DNA of 64,000 nt from an uncultured Bacteroides sp. (GCF_900547205.1 NZ_URFY01000020.1:10635-74634); one strand, 5' to 3'. Numbered from the stretch's first letter, positions 35,510 to 46,536 are shown. The notes: generated by a model from the letters alone, not told the origin. Made by a program: numbers and translations.

Positions 35510-38500
35510 TCAAAAATCGAATTCTTCCTTGTCGCGCCATACGACATTTATCCTCTTTTTCAGCCACGGCAGCCGAATAAGTCGGTACGACCATGGCAAG
35601 GAGTCGAGCAGGATATCGTAAGGGCGTTTTTCCACATACAGTATCCATTTGCCCTCCTGTTGTTCCAGTCTTCCCGGACGCTCTATGAAGCTACGCTGGA
35701 ATCCTTTAATCGAAGTGTTTCTCAACTTGTCCCAGTTATTCTTGACTCCGGCAATCATCGACTCGATAGTCTGTATTTCGTTGTCAGTCAGCTCCAATGT
35801 TTTGGGCAGCGGTACTTGGAAAGGACAACCTGTCAGAATACGGTTGAACGCCAGTTCCTGCTCGTTGTATTCCTGTGGTTCGTCCGTCACCAACCGTTGC
35901 AGGATGAATATCGCCTTGACACGTGCCTCGGTATCTTTCAAATCTTTCTTGTCTTCCGTCAACAGTCCGAGAATACCTAACAGACGGGGGAGCCATATTG
36001 CCAACAGGCAAAGCCCAGCATTCGGAATCTCGATGTATTCCGGCTGTACCATCTCTTCCAGCGATTGCTTTGCATCGGCAATGTGTAACTGAGCTTCCAC
36101 CTCTTTAATGATATTATCCAACGCAAATTGCCGTTCGACAGCATTATGGTCTGCCTCGGATAGCTGTTTCTCAACTTCAGAATCGTTAGTTTCAGCCACC
36201 TCATTCTCTGGATCGCATTGTGTATGTTGTTCATCCGATGGTAAAGTCTTATCGAATTTCCCATGTTCAGAGTGATTACTATCTGTTATTCCTGTGTGTT
36301 CCTGCACAAGTACCGGTATTCCACCTTTCAATACAAGTGGAACCAGTGTGGAAATATACTTTCTGACAATGCTCTGATTATCTACATAAGATATCTGTTC
36401 TGCCGGATAACCGCCAATAAACCGGACCAATCCTTCCGACAGCACGGATTCCAGAACTTCATATTTATCCGAAACGACTTCTGTGATCCGACGCAACGTC
36501 TCGCCCAAAGAGAGCGATACGCCCGCGACCATCTCCAGCCAGTCCTCCTTGCCGAGCCAACCGCTCCATTGCCGGAACAGAATGTTTTTCCTGGTTGCAC
36601 CATCAGCAGAATGACAGACAAGCGACCACAGCAGCTTCGGCTGCCAACGGGCATAATGCCGCAACATCTGCGACTTTACTGTGTCGCTGACAGACGGGGA
36701 CATGAGCCAGGTCGCCCAATCATCGAATGTCTCTTCGGTGGGATTATCCTCCCGATTCGTTACTGAAGTCATACAGGTTTCTGTGAAAGCGTTGATTCCG
36801 GCATCACTGGTTGTTATCGGGGGTCCCGATGCGACCATATCGATAACTTGCCTTTCGGCCGTTCCCCATTGTCCTCGGTCGGTAGCCGTATATTCCTTAC
36901 TTCCTGTAAGGACATAGTGCCAATGAGAAAGGAACTGCCGGATAATCTCCTCCGTATCCATATCACTAATACGCTGTCCCGTAGCCATCAGAAGCAGTAG
37001 GGCTTTTGTCATGGATTTGTCCCGTTCCGCACTGCTTCCCGTAAACAGGCTTGTTACTATAGGCGTGGATTCTACAATCTTCAGAATCTGCATAAAGGTT
37101 CCCGAAAGGGTATTATCCGTGTACCGGATAAAGTCCGAAAACATTTCTCTATCGGTAATCTCCGTCCATAGAGCAACTGTGTTTTCTTCCGATGCGACAG
37201 TCTCTTTCACTAAACGCATCGCATTTTCCGGATTCTCATTCATATAACGGTGGAACACAATCCGTTTCTGTGCGAAAGTAAATACCCCGTTCCGTAGCCA
37301 TTCGGTAATTCCGGAAATGCTATTCAAATGCTGTTCAAATACCGTTTGAACCTCGTTCAAATCCATATTGTCTGTTTGTATTGATAAATCTTTATCTGTT
37401 GCACCCGGGATATGGTTATCGGCAAGGCTTCTGTTCATTACACTAACGCTATTCGGAGTGCCATCCATTCTTTCCATCCCAGCTTTTCCATGAACAGTTG
37501 TTACACCTTCCGGATTGTCGGTAGTAATTTCAGAAATTACCTTTTCTGACACTGTCCTGAAAATATCCCTTTCCAAATATGTCGATTCCGATATACGGAC
37601 ATCCAGTTTTCCCGAACGTATATATTCTTGTATCCGGATCAGCAAAATCAATAACGCATCATTTCCGAAGTCTGGAATGAAAATCCTTTCATCTGCAGTT
37701 TCTTTTTCAGAAGTTCCAATAAATAATGAAGCCTGTGACAACTGTCTGATAATCAGTTCAACGACAACTTTAATTTTATCGTTGCATGCTATAGAGGAAA
37801 GTAACCGTATAGCAAACTCCACATGGTTTGCTGTCGTTATGGTAACGGAACCACCGTTCCCGGAAGAAAGCGACACAAACAATGCCTGCCATAGCTCCTT
37901 TGCCGGACGGGAAACAAGTACCGCAATCTCCCCGATATTCTCCACAAGCAGACCTACGAACAGCATTGCGGAAGTTGCCACATTCTGACCGCCTGTCCCG
38001 AAAGCATACCAGACTAATCGCATCACAATATGTCGAAGCACGCTGTCACTAAGCAGACCGATAACCTTTTCCAGCAACTTTTCCGACTGCAAAACGATAA
38101 CTGCTTCACTTTCCTTTCCATGATATATATCGAGCCATTGTAGAACAAGCATTCTTTGGACTTCTTCAGGAATATCTCCTTTCAACAAAACGGTATGCAA
38201 AGCAGAGAGCCGTTGCATATCGGCGATTTCTTCATTTGGAAAATATTTCTGAATCCGTGCCTCACGAATCTTTCCGCCATCTGCCATTAACAAAGGCATT
38301 TCCCTTGCAACCACTCCGACAAACTCTCGCAACGATGCCGGAATATCAATATCCTCTATGGTTACTGCATTTTTCAATGTCACGATCTCGAGACTATCCT
38401 TCCATCCGGATGTATCAGCAACCGTATCGGATGGAACCGTCCCGGATGAAGTTGCCGCAAATGCAACCTCCCTTCCCGTGATTTCCTTGTATAATAGTCC

Positions 38501-40099
38501 TGCAATTTGTACAACCTGCATGGGAATGGTTTCCGCTGCCTGGAACGTTTCGGTTCCTATACCTTTTAATACCGCAATATGCAATGCCTCCGTCAACCGG
38601 GCACTGCCTGTATCTTTTAGCCAGGAAACGAAAGTAGAAGCTCCGTAGAGAACCTTGAACATGGCAGAAACCACCTCCGTCAGTTGCAGCGAGACCTGTC
38701 CGGTGAGCAGCAGTACAGACGGTTCGTCCATCAAAGCTGCCAACAGCGACACATACTGTCTCTCTGGCAGTTCGTTTAGCCACTGTACCAGCAGCTCCGG
38801 TTCCTCCTTGACAAGCCGTCGCAGAAATGTCCTCTTGGCACTTCCGAGCAGTTCCGTATTCTCCAGCCACTCCCCGAAAGAGCCGATATGCTCCCTTAGA
38901 GCAACCGATGTGGCAGAATACGGGAATATTTCAGTTTCTTTCTCACCTGCGGATTTTCCGTCTGCATTTTCGTCCTTTTCCTGCCTTGTCTTAATCAGCG
39001 ACAGTTGTAGCAACATATAATACAGTTCCCATACGTAGCTGTCTCCAGTAGCGGGCGAGCCGTCTGCATTCAGCCGTTGGTTGTGATAGATGATATCCAG
39101 CACCGTCAGGTAATAGTCCGCCCCGAACACCTCTAGCAGGAACTGCATCGTGAGTTCCGCTTTGGAAAGATAGGCCTGGTAGTCCCTTTTTCGGATGAAC
39201 GACAGCAACCGCCGGTTCAGGTGAAGCCGGAAATGCCGCTTGTCGCCGAACATCGGCACACCGTTGAACGGGTAGTATTCCAACAACCAGCCGTAGAGCC
39301 TATACCAATACTCCGGCACGTCAATCTCCGCATGGTTTTCCATCTCTGCGGTCATAATGCGCTTGACAGAAAGATTTTCAAGCAGCTCCGCCATTGCCTC
39401 CAAACTGCCCGTCTCCTTTGTCTCGTGGATGAGACGGATAACGGATTGCGGTGCTCTTTCCACCGCAATCGACAAATACCGCTGCTTCTCATATTGACCG
39501 AGTGTCGGGGAGAAGAGCCATACGGTAAGCGGCAGGATCTCCGCCAGCCGTTCCGTACCCGTTTGCAGGAACAGTCGTTCCAGGATATACGGCTTGGAGG
39601 CAATCAGTGGCAACAGCCTCTCCGCATAATCTTTATTCCTGAAATACCGCAACTCCTCATACAGGTCGAAGTCCCGCACATTCCATTCGGGTAGACAGAA
39701 GCCGTATTCCAGATAATACAGCAGGTTCATGAACCGTTTTTCACGGATATACGAAGGGGATTTATCCGTTTCAAGGGATGCTCTGCTATCCGTACCGCCC
39801 GGGGATGAAGGCTGCAAGACTCCAATCTCTTTCATCTGCCGTACAAACTCCCGTTCCAGTACCTCGCGCAGCCGCACGGAGAATAGACTGTAAAACTCCT
39901 CCTGCGGTATGTCGCCCAAATTTAGGTCCAGACGGTCTATCTCTATATAAACATCTTTTCTGTCATGTCGGGAGAAGAAATCTTCCAATACATCGGTGAC
40001 GCTATGCTGACAAAATCCGTCCCAGTCCGCATAAAGCTCCCTAACAAACTGCTCGTCCGTTATTCTAAACTGAAACGATATGTTGTCAATCAGGGTCAT
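35510..40099 (-). CDS. eCIS tape-measure protein
   Basis: A 1529-residue helical protein. The N-terminus (DNISFQFRITDEQFVRELYADWDGFCQ ... RHDRKDVYIEIDRLDLNLGD) is the signature of contractile-injection-system tape-measure proteins of Bacteroidetes eCIS. The C-terminus ends in KRPYDILLDSLPWSYRLIRLPWLKKRI, also typical. Its length should set tube length. Its start overlaps the upstream baseplate gene by 4 bases. Confidence 0.85.
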   Translation of the reverse strand: MTLIDNISFQFRITDEQFVRELYADWDGFCQHSVTDVLEDFFSRHDRKDVYIEIDRLDLNLGDIPQEEFYSLFSVRLREVLEREFVRQMKEIGVLQPSSPGGTDSRASLETDKSPSYIREKRFMNLLYYLEYGFCLPEWNVRDFDLYEELRYFRNKDYAERLLPLIASKPYILERLFLQTGTERLAEILPLTVWLFSPTLGQYEKQRYLSIAVERAPQSVIRLIHETKETGSLEAMAELLENLSVKRIMTAEMENHAEIDVPEYWYRLYGWLLEYYPFNGVPMFGDKRHFRLHLNRRLLSFIRKRDYQAYLSKAELTMQFLLEVFGADYYLTVLDIIYHNQRLNADGSPATGDSYVWELYYMLLQLSLIKTRQEKDENADGKSAGEKETEIFPYSATSVALREHIGSFGEWLENTELLGSAKRTFLRRLVKEEPELLVQWLNELPERQYVSLLAALMDEPSVLLLTGQVSLQLTEVVSAMFKVLYGASTFVSWLKDTGSARLTEALHIAVLKGIGTETFQAAETIPMQVVQIAGLLYKEITGREVAFAATSSGTVPSDTVADTSGWKDSLEIVTLKNAVTIEDIDIPASLREFVGVVAREMPLLMADGGKIREARIQKYFPNEEIADMQRLSALHTVLLKGDIPEEVQRMLVLQWLDIYHGKESEAVIVLQSEKLLEKVIGLLSDSVLRHIVMRLVWYAFGTGGQNVATSAMLFVGLLVENIGEIAVLVSRPAKELWQALFVSLSSGNGGSVTITTANHVEFAIRLLSSIACNDKIKVVVELIIRQLSQASLFIGTSEKETADERIFIPDFGNDALLILLIRIQEYIRSGKLDVRISESTYLERDIFRTVSEKVISEITTDNPEGVTTVHGKAGMERMDGTPNSVSVMNRSLADNHIPGATDKDLSIQTDNMDLNEVQTVFEQHLNSISGITEWLRNGVFTFAQKRIVFHRYMNENPENAMRLVKETVASEENTVALWTEITDREMFSDFIRYTDNTLSGTFMQILKIVESTPIVTSLFTGSSAERDKSMTKALLLLMATGQRISDMDTEEIIRQFLSHWHYVLTGSKEYTATDRGQWGTAERQVIDMVASGPPITTSDAGINAFTETCMTSVTNREDNPTEETFDDWATWLMSPSVSDTVKSQMLRHYARWQPKLLWSLVCHSADGATRKNILFRQWSGWLGKEDWLEMVAGVSLSLGETLRRITEVVSDKYEVLESVLSEGLVRFIGGYPAEQISYVDNQSIVRKYISTLVPLVLKGGIPVLVQEHTGITDSNHSEHGKFDKTLPSDEQHTQCDPENEVAETNDSEVEKQLSEADHNAVERQFALDNIIKEVEAQLHIADAKQSLEEMVQPEYIEIPNAGLCLLAIWLPRLLGILGLLTEDKKDLKDTEARVKAIFILQRLVTDEPQEYNEQELAFNRILTGCPFQVPLPKTLELTDNEIQTIESMIAGVKNNWDKLRNTSIKGFQRSFIERPGRLEQQEGKWILYVEKRPYDILLDSLPWSYRLIRLPWLKKRINVVWRDKEEFDF

Positions 40100-42522
40100 A
40101 CGCTGTCCTCCTTATGCGCTGTTTCGTCTTTCTTGTCTTTTTCCTCTCCTTTGTATCCCGGCATGGAATCCATCGAGAGGGCATCAGTCATCCTCTTCAG
40201 ATATTCGGCACGGATGTCCGCCAAAGCATTTTCCCTTATGCTTTCACGCCATTTCTTATACCCGTCTTCGAAATACTGCATCTGCAAGGCACCTAGCCAG
40301 CAGGTCTCCATTTTCAGGTGTGCCGGAATGACCGAACGTGCCAGCCGCGTACACTCCTCGCGGAACCGTGGGGAACGCGTCCTTGCCGTCCAGCCAGTAA
40401 ACGCCAGCAGCACCGTGAACGGCTCTGCCGGAGTGAACAGGCTCTTTTCCACTACATACACCGCCTCGCACTGCCTGTTCAGCTCGCGTAGGTAACGGCA
40501 CAGCGTGTTCGCCCATTCGGTGAGTTTCTCCTTGCTGTCCGACCGACCGAGGTTCATGCGTTTTTCCTCCTCCCTTCCACGGAAGACCAACAGCCATTCA
40601 CTGTTGCCTAGTCCCACAAGATTGTAGTTGCCCAATGCAATTCCCTCACGGAACAGCGAGCCGTTTATCCAGTTGGAGTTAAATATCGGCAGGTTACGCC
40701 TCAATTCCTCGTCTCGTTTCAGTTTCTCCTCTTTCGTCCTGGGTGGGGTATCTTCCTTTATGCCTTCCACCGAATCGGAGATGAACACGTCATCGTCTAT
40801 CATCTGCGAACTCATCAGTCCACGCAGCCGTTCCCCTTTTTCTCCGTCGCCCATCAGTATTAGGTTATGTCCAGGAAGGATGTTGCCAACGGTCGTTTCT
40901 TCGTCAATGTCGAAATCCAGTAGCAGGGAGAGGTACTTCTTCACGGTCGGGACGTTCGCGCCGCCGAATGTCCCCGTCAGGTCGAATGAGCGGGCACGGT
41001 CGCGTATCAGGACAGGAAGGGCTTTCAGGAAACGCATCCTGCGGCGCAGGCGGTCATCCACCGTCAGCCCGTAGCAGTCGAACTCCGTCAGCCATTCCGG
41101 GGTGCTGTCCACTCCGTACAGAGCGTCAAGGAAATCCATGTAGAGGCTCCGCAATTTCTCTATGTTGCGGTACCGGTCGTTGAGCTTAGACATGTCAAGC
41201 ACCTCTTCCGGCAGGGTTTCCATACGCGATAAATCCATATTCGCATCGTCTATCGAAAGTAACCTTTTCAGCCCGTCCAGTTCGTTCAGTCCGCGCTGCA
41301 TCAACAGGTCAAAGAGTTTAAGGTAGTTGCCGAAATTACGAGCTTGCGCCTTCTGTCCGGCAGGTGTATCGCGCATGAAATCCCTTTCGGAAGTGCCATA
41401 GCACGCCGGCAGGTCACCTGCCAGCGGGCTATGGCCGTACACATCCCGATAGACGGATTTGTACGGGGTTCCTTGCTTTTCCCCCGCTTCACGGGGTTTG
41501 CCATCTCCAGTCATTTCCACACTGTGCTCCTCCATTTCTTGCATAATCTGACGCATACGGAATGTACTACGCATGAAATACACCGCCCGCAGCCGTTCCA
41601 GAAAGCCCTTGATGTCCGTGTCCACCTTTTCCCGCCCCATACTTACGGTTACGTCCCCGAAGTCTTCAGGTACATGGAGCGAGTAGCCTTCTCTGAAGTC
41701 CGTTACGGGATGCCCGGTCCTGTCCTTCAGATAGAAAGTCTTGAACGACACAATACCCGGTATGCCCTTGAGCCTCCAATACAGCTCACTCTCGGTGTCT
41801 TTCTGTCCGGGAATCTCCGCCCTGATGCTCTTTACGGGTCCGTCGTACCATTCGTCTTCTCTCATGGGCTGCGGGCTGTCGGATGCGGAACGCATGATTT
41901 CCACGGAACCGGAAAGATACTGCATCACCGTCCGGTATACCTGCACGAGTATTTCTGTAGCATCCTGTCTGGTCTCTATTCTAAAATCGGCATGTAGAAA
42001 AAGTTCTACGGGTTGCTCCGTCCTTATCTCCCCGAACTGCTCGCAGAGGTTGCGGTGGCGGTTCAGGAAACCGCGTACCCTGTCCTCCACGGTACGGTCG
42101 TTCCGGAAGAACGGGGAGAGACGCAGGTTGATATCATACCACCCATGCCTGCCGGGTATGACCTTTACATTCTCCACCATCGGGAAACGGGTCAGTATCG
42201 CCCGGCGGTAGTCCTCTGCCGTGACCGGTGCGGAAGGATACACCGCTCCGGCAGGAAAGAGGCCGTACCTCTCTTCCGCCCAGGTTCCGTCCCGGCCGGC
42301 AAGGTAATCCTCCAGTGCGAAATCCAGCTTGTAGTCAATTTCTGTCAGGGCATAGTTCGCCGCATCGGCGATGGTCACGCCGGAGTCGCTTGAGTTGTAG
42401 TCAGTCCACACTTCTCCCGAGAGTCGTTGCAATTCGGCAAGCGTCTGCCGTTGCAGCTCCGTATAGAGTTCCTCCCCTTCGGGCGGACGTGTAATGTATA
42501 GTTGTCTTTCATCCATAGACAT
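40096..42522 (-). CDS. eCIS large baseplate protein (gp7/Afp12-like)
   Basis: An 808-residue protein. The opening LAELQRLSGEVWTDYNSSDSGVTIADAANYALTEIDYKLDF matches the start of eCIS baseplate wedge components placed after the J-like protein. It carries long charged helical stretches and a basic, proline-poor C-terminus. Six bases separate it from the upstream fibre-like gene. Confidence 0.75.
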   Translation of the reverse strand: MSMDERQLYITRPPEGEELYTELQRQTLAELQRLSGEVWTDYNSSDSGVTIADAANYALTEIDYKLDFALEDYLAGRDGTWAEERYGLFPAGAVYPSAPVTAEDYRRAILTRFPMVENVKVIPGRHGWYDINLRLSPFFRNDRTVEDRVRGFLNRHRNLCEQFGEIRTEQPVELFLHADFRIETRQDATEILVQVYRTVMQYLSGSVEIMRSASDSPQPMREDEWYDGPVKSIRAEIPGQKDTESELYWRLKGIPGIVSFKTFYLKDRTGHPVTDFREGYSLHVPEDFGDVTVSMGREKVDTDIKGFLERLRAVYFMRSTFRMRQIMQEMEEHSVEMTGDGKPREAGEKQGTPYKSVYRDVYGHSPLAGDLPACYGTSERDFMRDTPAGQKAQARNFGNYLKLFDLLMQRGLNELDGLKRLLSIDDANMDLSRMETLPEEVLDMSKLNDRYRNIEKLRSLYMDFLDALYGVDSTPEWLTEFDCYGLTVDDRLRRRMRFLKALPVLIRDRARSFDLTGTFGGANVPTVKKYLSLLLDFDIDEETTVGNILPGHNLILMGDGEKGERLRGLMSSQMIDDDVFISDSVEGIKEDTPPRTKEEKLKRDEELRRNLPIFNSNWINGSLFREGIALGNYNLVGLGNSEWLLVFRGREEEKRMNLGRSDSKEKLTEWANTLCRYLRELNRQCEAVYVVEKSLFTPAEPFTVLLAFTGWTARTRSPRFREECTRLARSVIPAHLKMETCWLGALQMQYFEDGYKKWRESIRENALADIRAEYLKRMTDALSMDSMPGYKGEEKDKKDETAHKEDSV

Positions 42523-42528
42523 GGTCTC

Positions 42529-43260
42529 CTATAATTCCCAAAGGGTTTCGATACGGCAGTAGATGGTCTCCGCGCCGCTCTCTGTCCACCGGCTTCTCAT
42601 CTGGAGACGGATTTTCCCGTCCGTGCATTGCCAGCGTATCCTGACACGACCCGACCAGCCCCACCAGTGCCTGCGGGATGAATGTACCCGGCACTGCCTG
42701 CCTCCCGAATGCGAGGCGACGGCTTCACATGCGGAGTACGCGCGGCTATGCCTGTTCAGGTAACAGACGGACAGGCGGTACACCCTGCATCCGTCCGTCG
42801 GTTGTCCCACAGCATCTTCCACGGGTAGGTCGTGCCACAGCCCGTCGGCCTTTATCTTCAAGATATTGGAGTCGGGAGCCTCTTCCTTACCGTCTTTTCC
42901 AGAGAGGTATCTGGCCGCTTTCAGCGCACCCTCCACGGTGACGTTTCTGTCGCGGTCTATCGTAAGCACCGTTTCGCCTTTGCCGTCCTGTATTCTCAGG
43001 CCGTTGTTGCCATCGAGAGCCATCCTCCACAGCGGTTCCGATCCGCCCTTGTCGGGGTCGTCGGTAAAGACGGTGGCAACCACACCGCTTTTGCCCGTGG
43101 TAAACAGGCGCACGCCGTCGGAGGCTGTGGCTGTCACTTTTCCGTCCTCGTGTATGTTGGTTACGGAGTCTATCAGTTCGGCGAACTGGTCTTCCGTGGG
43201 ACTGTCTCCCCGCTGGAAGTACGACTTCAATGTTTTCCTGTCCTTGTATCTGTTGTCCAT
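42529..43260 (-). CDS. Possible eCIS fibre- or baseplate-appended protein
   Basis: A 243-residue protein. The N-terminus (KTLKSYFQRGDSPTEDQFAELIDSV) is a short helical motif I associate with Bacteroidetes tail-fibre-like proteins. The middle has repetitive beta strands (GNNGLRIQDGKGETVLTIDRDRNVTVEG) like trimeric fibres. The C-terminal ~85 residues are Trp/Arg/Cys-rich (SSRRHWWGWSGRVRIRW), suggesting a receptor-binding tip. Sits between the two large baseplate genes. Function inferred. Confidence 0.55.
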   Translation of the reverse strand: MDNRYKDRKTLKSYFQRGDSPTEDQFAELIDSVTNIHEDGKVTATASDGVRLFTTGKSGVVATVFTDDPDKGGSEPLWRMALDGNNGLRIQDGKGETVLTIDRDRNVTVEGALKAARYLSGKDGKEEAPDSNILKIKADGLWHDLPVEDAVGQPTDGCRVYRLSVCYLNRHSRAYSACEAVASHSGGRQCRVHSSRRHWWGWSGRVRIRWQCTDGKIRLQMRSRWTESGAETIYCRIETLWEL

Positions 43261-43281
43261 AGTATCTTGTTTTTAATAGTC

Positions 43282-46200
43282 CTATCTTATCACGAAATCA
43301 GTCCCGATTCTCGCCTCATCCACACCGGAACGGCCGTTGACCAGTTCCACGTCGAGTTCCTCCACATAGAGCACCCCATAACCGCTCGCGGCGGAAAGTA
43401 TCAGCTCGTCTCTGCCGCCTTCTCCGGTTATCCGATGCGTCCTGTCACTCGTGGTGATGTCCAGTGAGATGAAATCGGCGATGCACTCGTCATTCACGAT
43501 GCGGGACAGAAGTGCGTCGCATGAATATTGTACGCCCAGATCCGGCAGTCTGCCGTCCATGTACCACGCCATGAAAAATACGCGGATGCGCCTTTCCGTG
43601 CGTCGTTTCACGCTGCCAGGGTCGCGGGTGTCCGGTTTCAGTACCGCCTTGAAACTTATTTTCAGCGGCTCGTACAGGGGGTTGAACGCATGTATCGTTG
43701 CGAACGGTGGGGCGTATTCCCGGATGAACCGCTCTATCTCAGACAGTTTCCATCCCGGCAGGAACGGGTATTTCCGCTTCTCCGGTTTGGAGAACACCAC
43801 GATATGCACGCCACCGTCCTCTGCCGCAGCCGGGATGCAGCACGCCTTTTCTATCTCGGGGAAGCGTTCCAGTATCATTTCCTCGTAGTTGCCGCCGCAT
43901 ACGGCGCGGTTGCGTGAGGAGATGCGGATGCGTTGCCTGACACCCGTGTCCGCTTCCGTTTCGGCAGGCTTGCCGCCGCTGCCCGGCATGGGCTGGGTCA
44001 CGGATAGGATGCGGCTGTCCTCTATTGCCGGAACCTGTATCGTCCCGGCAGGCAGGGCATTGCCGTCGCCGTCTTCAGCCGTCACCCGGAAGCAGTTCAG
44101 ATAGATGCCGTTCACAATCGTGCCTTCCGAAACTTTCCCGTCCTTGAAAGCGAACCGTAGCCACAGCCCGTTTCCTTTCTCCTTTTCCGAAGCCTTTATC
44201 TCGATGAAGCCGCTGCGGGTCAGACCGTCAGTCCCCTCACACAGCACCTCCTCCTCCGGCACTCTTTTCCAGATGCCGTTCCCCATGTAGATGCCGATGG
44301 CCAGGGTGCAACCGGACTGTTCCCTGACCGGTTTCCAGCCCTGCACGGCATAGCGCAGGTCGAGGTAGAGCCGCACACGGTTCGTGTCGCCCATGTTGTC
44401 CAGTCCCACCAGCAGGGAGGGATATTCCATTTCGGGCAGGAATGCCGGAGCCGGTTCATAAGAGGACAAGCATTCCTCATAACCGTTTATCTCCGTGAAA
44501 CAGTACAGGCAGCCGTCGCCCGGCCGGATTGTTTCCTCGGACCGGTAGCCGAAAGTCACGTCGCCCAGCATCGGCACCTGCGGCTGTTCGGGTACGGGTT
44601 TCCAATTCTTCTCTTTCTCCCGTCCGTTGTGCATCATCACTTCGGAGAATAGCCGGTAGTAGGCGTTCATGCCGAAGCCCATGTCGGGGGCGGCCAGTGT
44701 CAGGCGGTAAAGACCGTTACTGTCACGGCGGTAAGGCATCAGGCTGTTGGCTGCCGCATTCGTCTCCGTCAGCACAAGTTCAAAGCTGGCTTCCTCTGCC
44801 AGCTTCCCATCCTCCTCCTTGTGGAAAAGCAGAAGAGGAGAGCCGGAACATTCGTGCCAGTGGCTGTTCTCCTGCCACTGGCAGCGCACGAGAAAGCTCT
44901 TTTCATCAATGAACTGTCCCGTGCCGTAGTTCCTGTATATCGTACCGAAACCGTTCTCGGGCAGCTTCGTCCAGGCTCCATTCAGGGTTACGGCGGTTAT
45001 CTCTTTCAAGGCGGCTTCTTCATGACCGAAAATCAGCCGGCTGTCCCGTTCGCCCGTCGGACCGAACGGGTAGAACGGTTGCGAGGGGTCGATCTGCCCC
45101 GATTCCCCGATAAGGGTGAAGTCGTGGATGCCCGTCACTTTGGTGGCGACGGTTATGCTTTCGATATGCAGTGTCTGCGGCAGTCCTCTGTCAGCGAACA
45201 AGATGCGCAGGGCCGGATATCCGGTGGCTATGCCGTGCAGTTCGTCCGTGCAGGCTGTTGGGGCTTCATCGCCTTCGTTCAGGGTGAATGTGAGCCGTAG
45301 TAAGCGGGTATCTTTCCCGTAGTCCGGTGTATATGCAGTCTGCACCCAGCCCTCGCTTCCGCTGATTTGCAGGATAAAGGACTGCGTACCCTCTGTATAT
45401 GTCGGAAAGTCGGGCATCGGGGTGTCTTTGGGGGCAACCAGACGGAAACTGACGGTTACGGTGCGTCTGCCCTCCGACAAAACGAGGCTCCGCGAGGCAA
45501 GCAGCCAGCCGTATTCCAATGTCTTGGTTGCGGGGTTGGCGGCATCGAATAAGGAACAGCCGCTTTCCTGCTCCTTGTTCAGAAGAGGTGTGATGTGCAG
45601 GCAACTGTCTTTGCCAAACAGGGCGTATGCCGCATGAATATGTGCCGGGACGATGTATGCCTTTTCCGTGGTGGCATAGCGCAGGTCGGAGCCGTCCGCC
45701 TTTTTGCCGGCGGTGAATTCCGTGCCTTTCGTCAGCGGGAAGGTTTCCGCGATTTTCTTCCTGTCCGGTTCGATGACGATGAGCGTGCTGTCCTGCACAG
45801 CCGCTTTTGGGGTGTCGTGCAGGATGTTCCGGTGGTAGAACTCCGCCCAGCCGCCGAAGCGGGCATTGAAGCGTTCCGCAATGCTACAGTAATTCCTGAC
45901 GAAGGTGAGCAGCAGGGCGAGCGAGGCATCCATATCGCCGCTTTGCTCGATACGGGTGATGTATTCGTTGCCTTTCTGCTGTATGTCCGCCACCGTGCCG
46001 AGCATCCCGTAGTAGGGACGGTTCATGTCGTTCAGCGGGGTGAAGAAAGTTTTTGGGCGGGGTTCCGTGTTCTGTGGCACGGCTTTCTCCAGCTGTTCGA
46101 GCAGCTGTGCGGCCACCTCCACGGCAGGACTTTCCGTAGCCCGGCTGCGGCTCCGGTCGATGTATTTCCTCAGGCGGCAGGCCCATCCCGTGAACTTGTC

Positions 46201-46515
46201 TTTCAGGTCGTTGGTGTATTCGGTCTGGGCGGAGGTGCCGCGTCCGTCCACGAAGGAGTCCACATAGCCGCACACGTCCTTTTGCAGGATGTCCACCAGC
46301 ACCGTCAGCACATGGTTCTCCCACAAGGCCGACAGTCTGCCGTTCTCCTTGTCCGTGCGGTCATGGTAAGGCAGGTTGCCGCTTACCGACATCAGCCAGC
46401 GTAGCAACTCCCGCCAGTCGCTCTCAAGGGGACGGAAGCCGTCCGGCATGGCGGTGTCTTTCATGCACTCCTCCCGCAGCGTGCCTTTCTGTTCGTATGT
46501 CGTCTTTTCTGTCAT
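43282..46515 (-). CDS. eCIS baseplate J-like protein (gp6/Afp11-like)
   Basis: A 1077-residue protein. The C-terminal third has the baseplate-J core (SSRNRAVCGGNYEEMILERFPEIEKACC ... VVFSKPEKRKYPFLPGWKLSEIERFIREY). The large N-terminal part is specific to eCIS wedge proteins and contains many beta strands. It forms the ring around the spike together with gp25. Base composition is visibly more GC-rich than in the ICE backbone. Confidence 0.82.
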   Translation of the reverse strand: MTEKTTYEQKGTLREECMKDTAMPDGFRPLESDWRELLRWLMSVSGNLPYHDRTDKENGRLSALWENHVLTVLVDILQKDVCGYVDSFVDGRGTSAQTEYTNDLKDKFTGWACRLRKYIDRSRSRATESPAVEVAAQLLEQLEKAVPQNTEPRPKTFFTPLNDMNRPYYGMLGTVADIQQKGNEYITRIEQSGDMDASLALLLTFVRNYCSIAERFNARFGGWAEFYHRNILHDTPKAAVQDSTLIVIEPDRKKIAETFPLTKGTEFTAGKKADGSDLRYATTEKAYIVPAHIHAAYALFGKDSCLHITPLLNKEQESGCSLFDAANPATKTLEYGWLLASRSLVLSEGRRTVTVSFRLVAPKDTPMPDFPTYTEGTQSFILQISGSEGWVQTAYTPDYGKDTRLLRLTFTLNEGDEAPTACTDELHGIATGYPALRILFADRGLPQTLHIESITVATKVTGIHDFTLIGESGQIDPSQPFYPFGPTGERDSRLIFGHEEAALKEITAVTLNGAWTKLPENGFGTIYRNYGTGQFIDEKSFLVRCQWQENSHWHECSGSPLLLFHKEEDGKLAEEASFELVLTETNAAANSLMPYRRDSNGLYRLTLAAPDMGFGMNAYYRLFSEVMMHNGREKEKNWKPVPEQPQVPMLGDVTFGYRSEETIRPGDGCLYCFTEINGYEECLSSYEPAPAFLPEMEYPSLLVGLDNMGDTNRVRLYLDLRYAVQGWKPVREQSGCTLAIGIYMGNGIWKRVPEEEVLCEGTDGLTRSGFIEIKASEKEKGNGLWLRFAFKDGKVSEGTIVNGIYLNCFRVTAEDGDGNALPAGTIQVPAIEDSRILSVTQPMPGSGGKPAETEADTGVRQRIRISSRNRAVCGGNYEEMILERFPEIEKACCIPAAAEDGGVHIVVFSKPEKRKYPFLPGWKLSEIERFIREYAPPFATIHAFNPLYEPLKISFKAVLKPDTRDPGSVKRRTERRIRVFFMAWYMDGRLPDLGVQYSCDALLSRIVNDECIADFISLDITTSDRTHRITGEGGRDELILSAASGYGVLYVEELDVELVNGRSGVDEARIGTDFVIR

Positions 46516-46536
46516 CGTGCCTCCTTTCTTTTATGG

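Noticed and set aside
45595..46404. 269-codon + strand frame
   Set aside because: Antisense of the baseplate J-like gene, with low-complexity Arg/Val-rich content.
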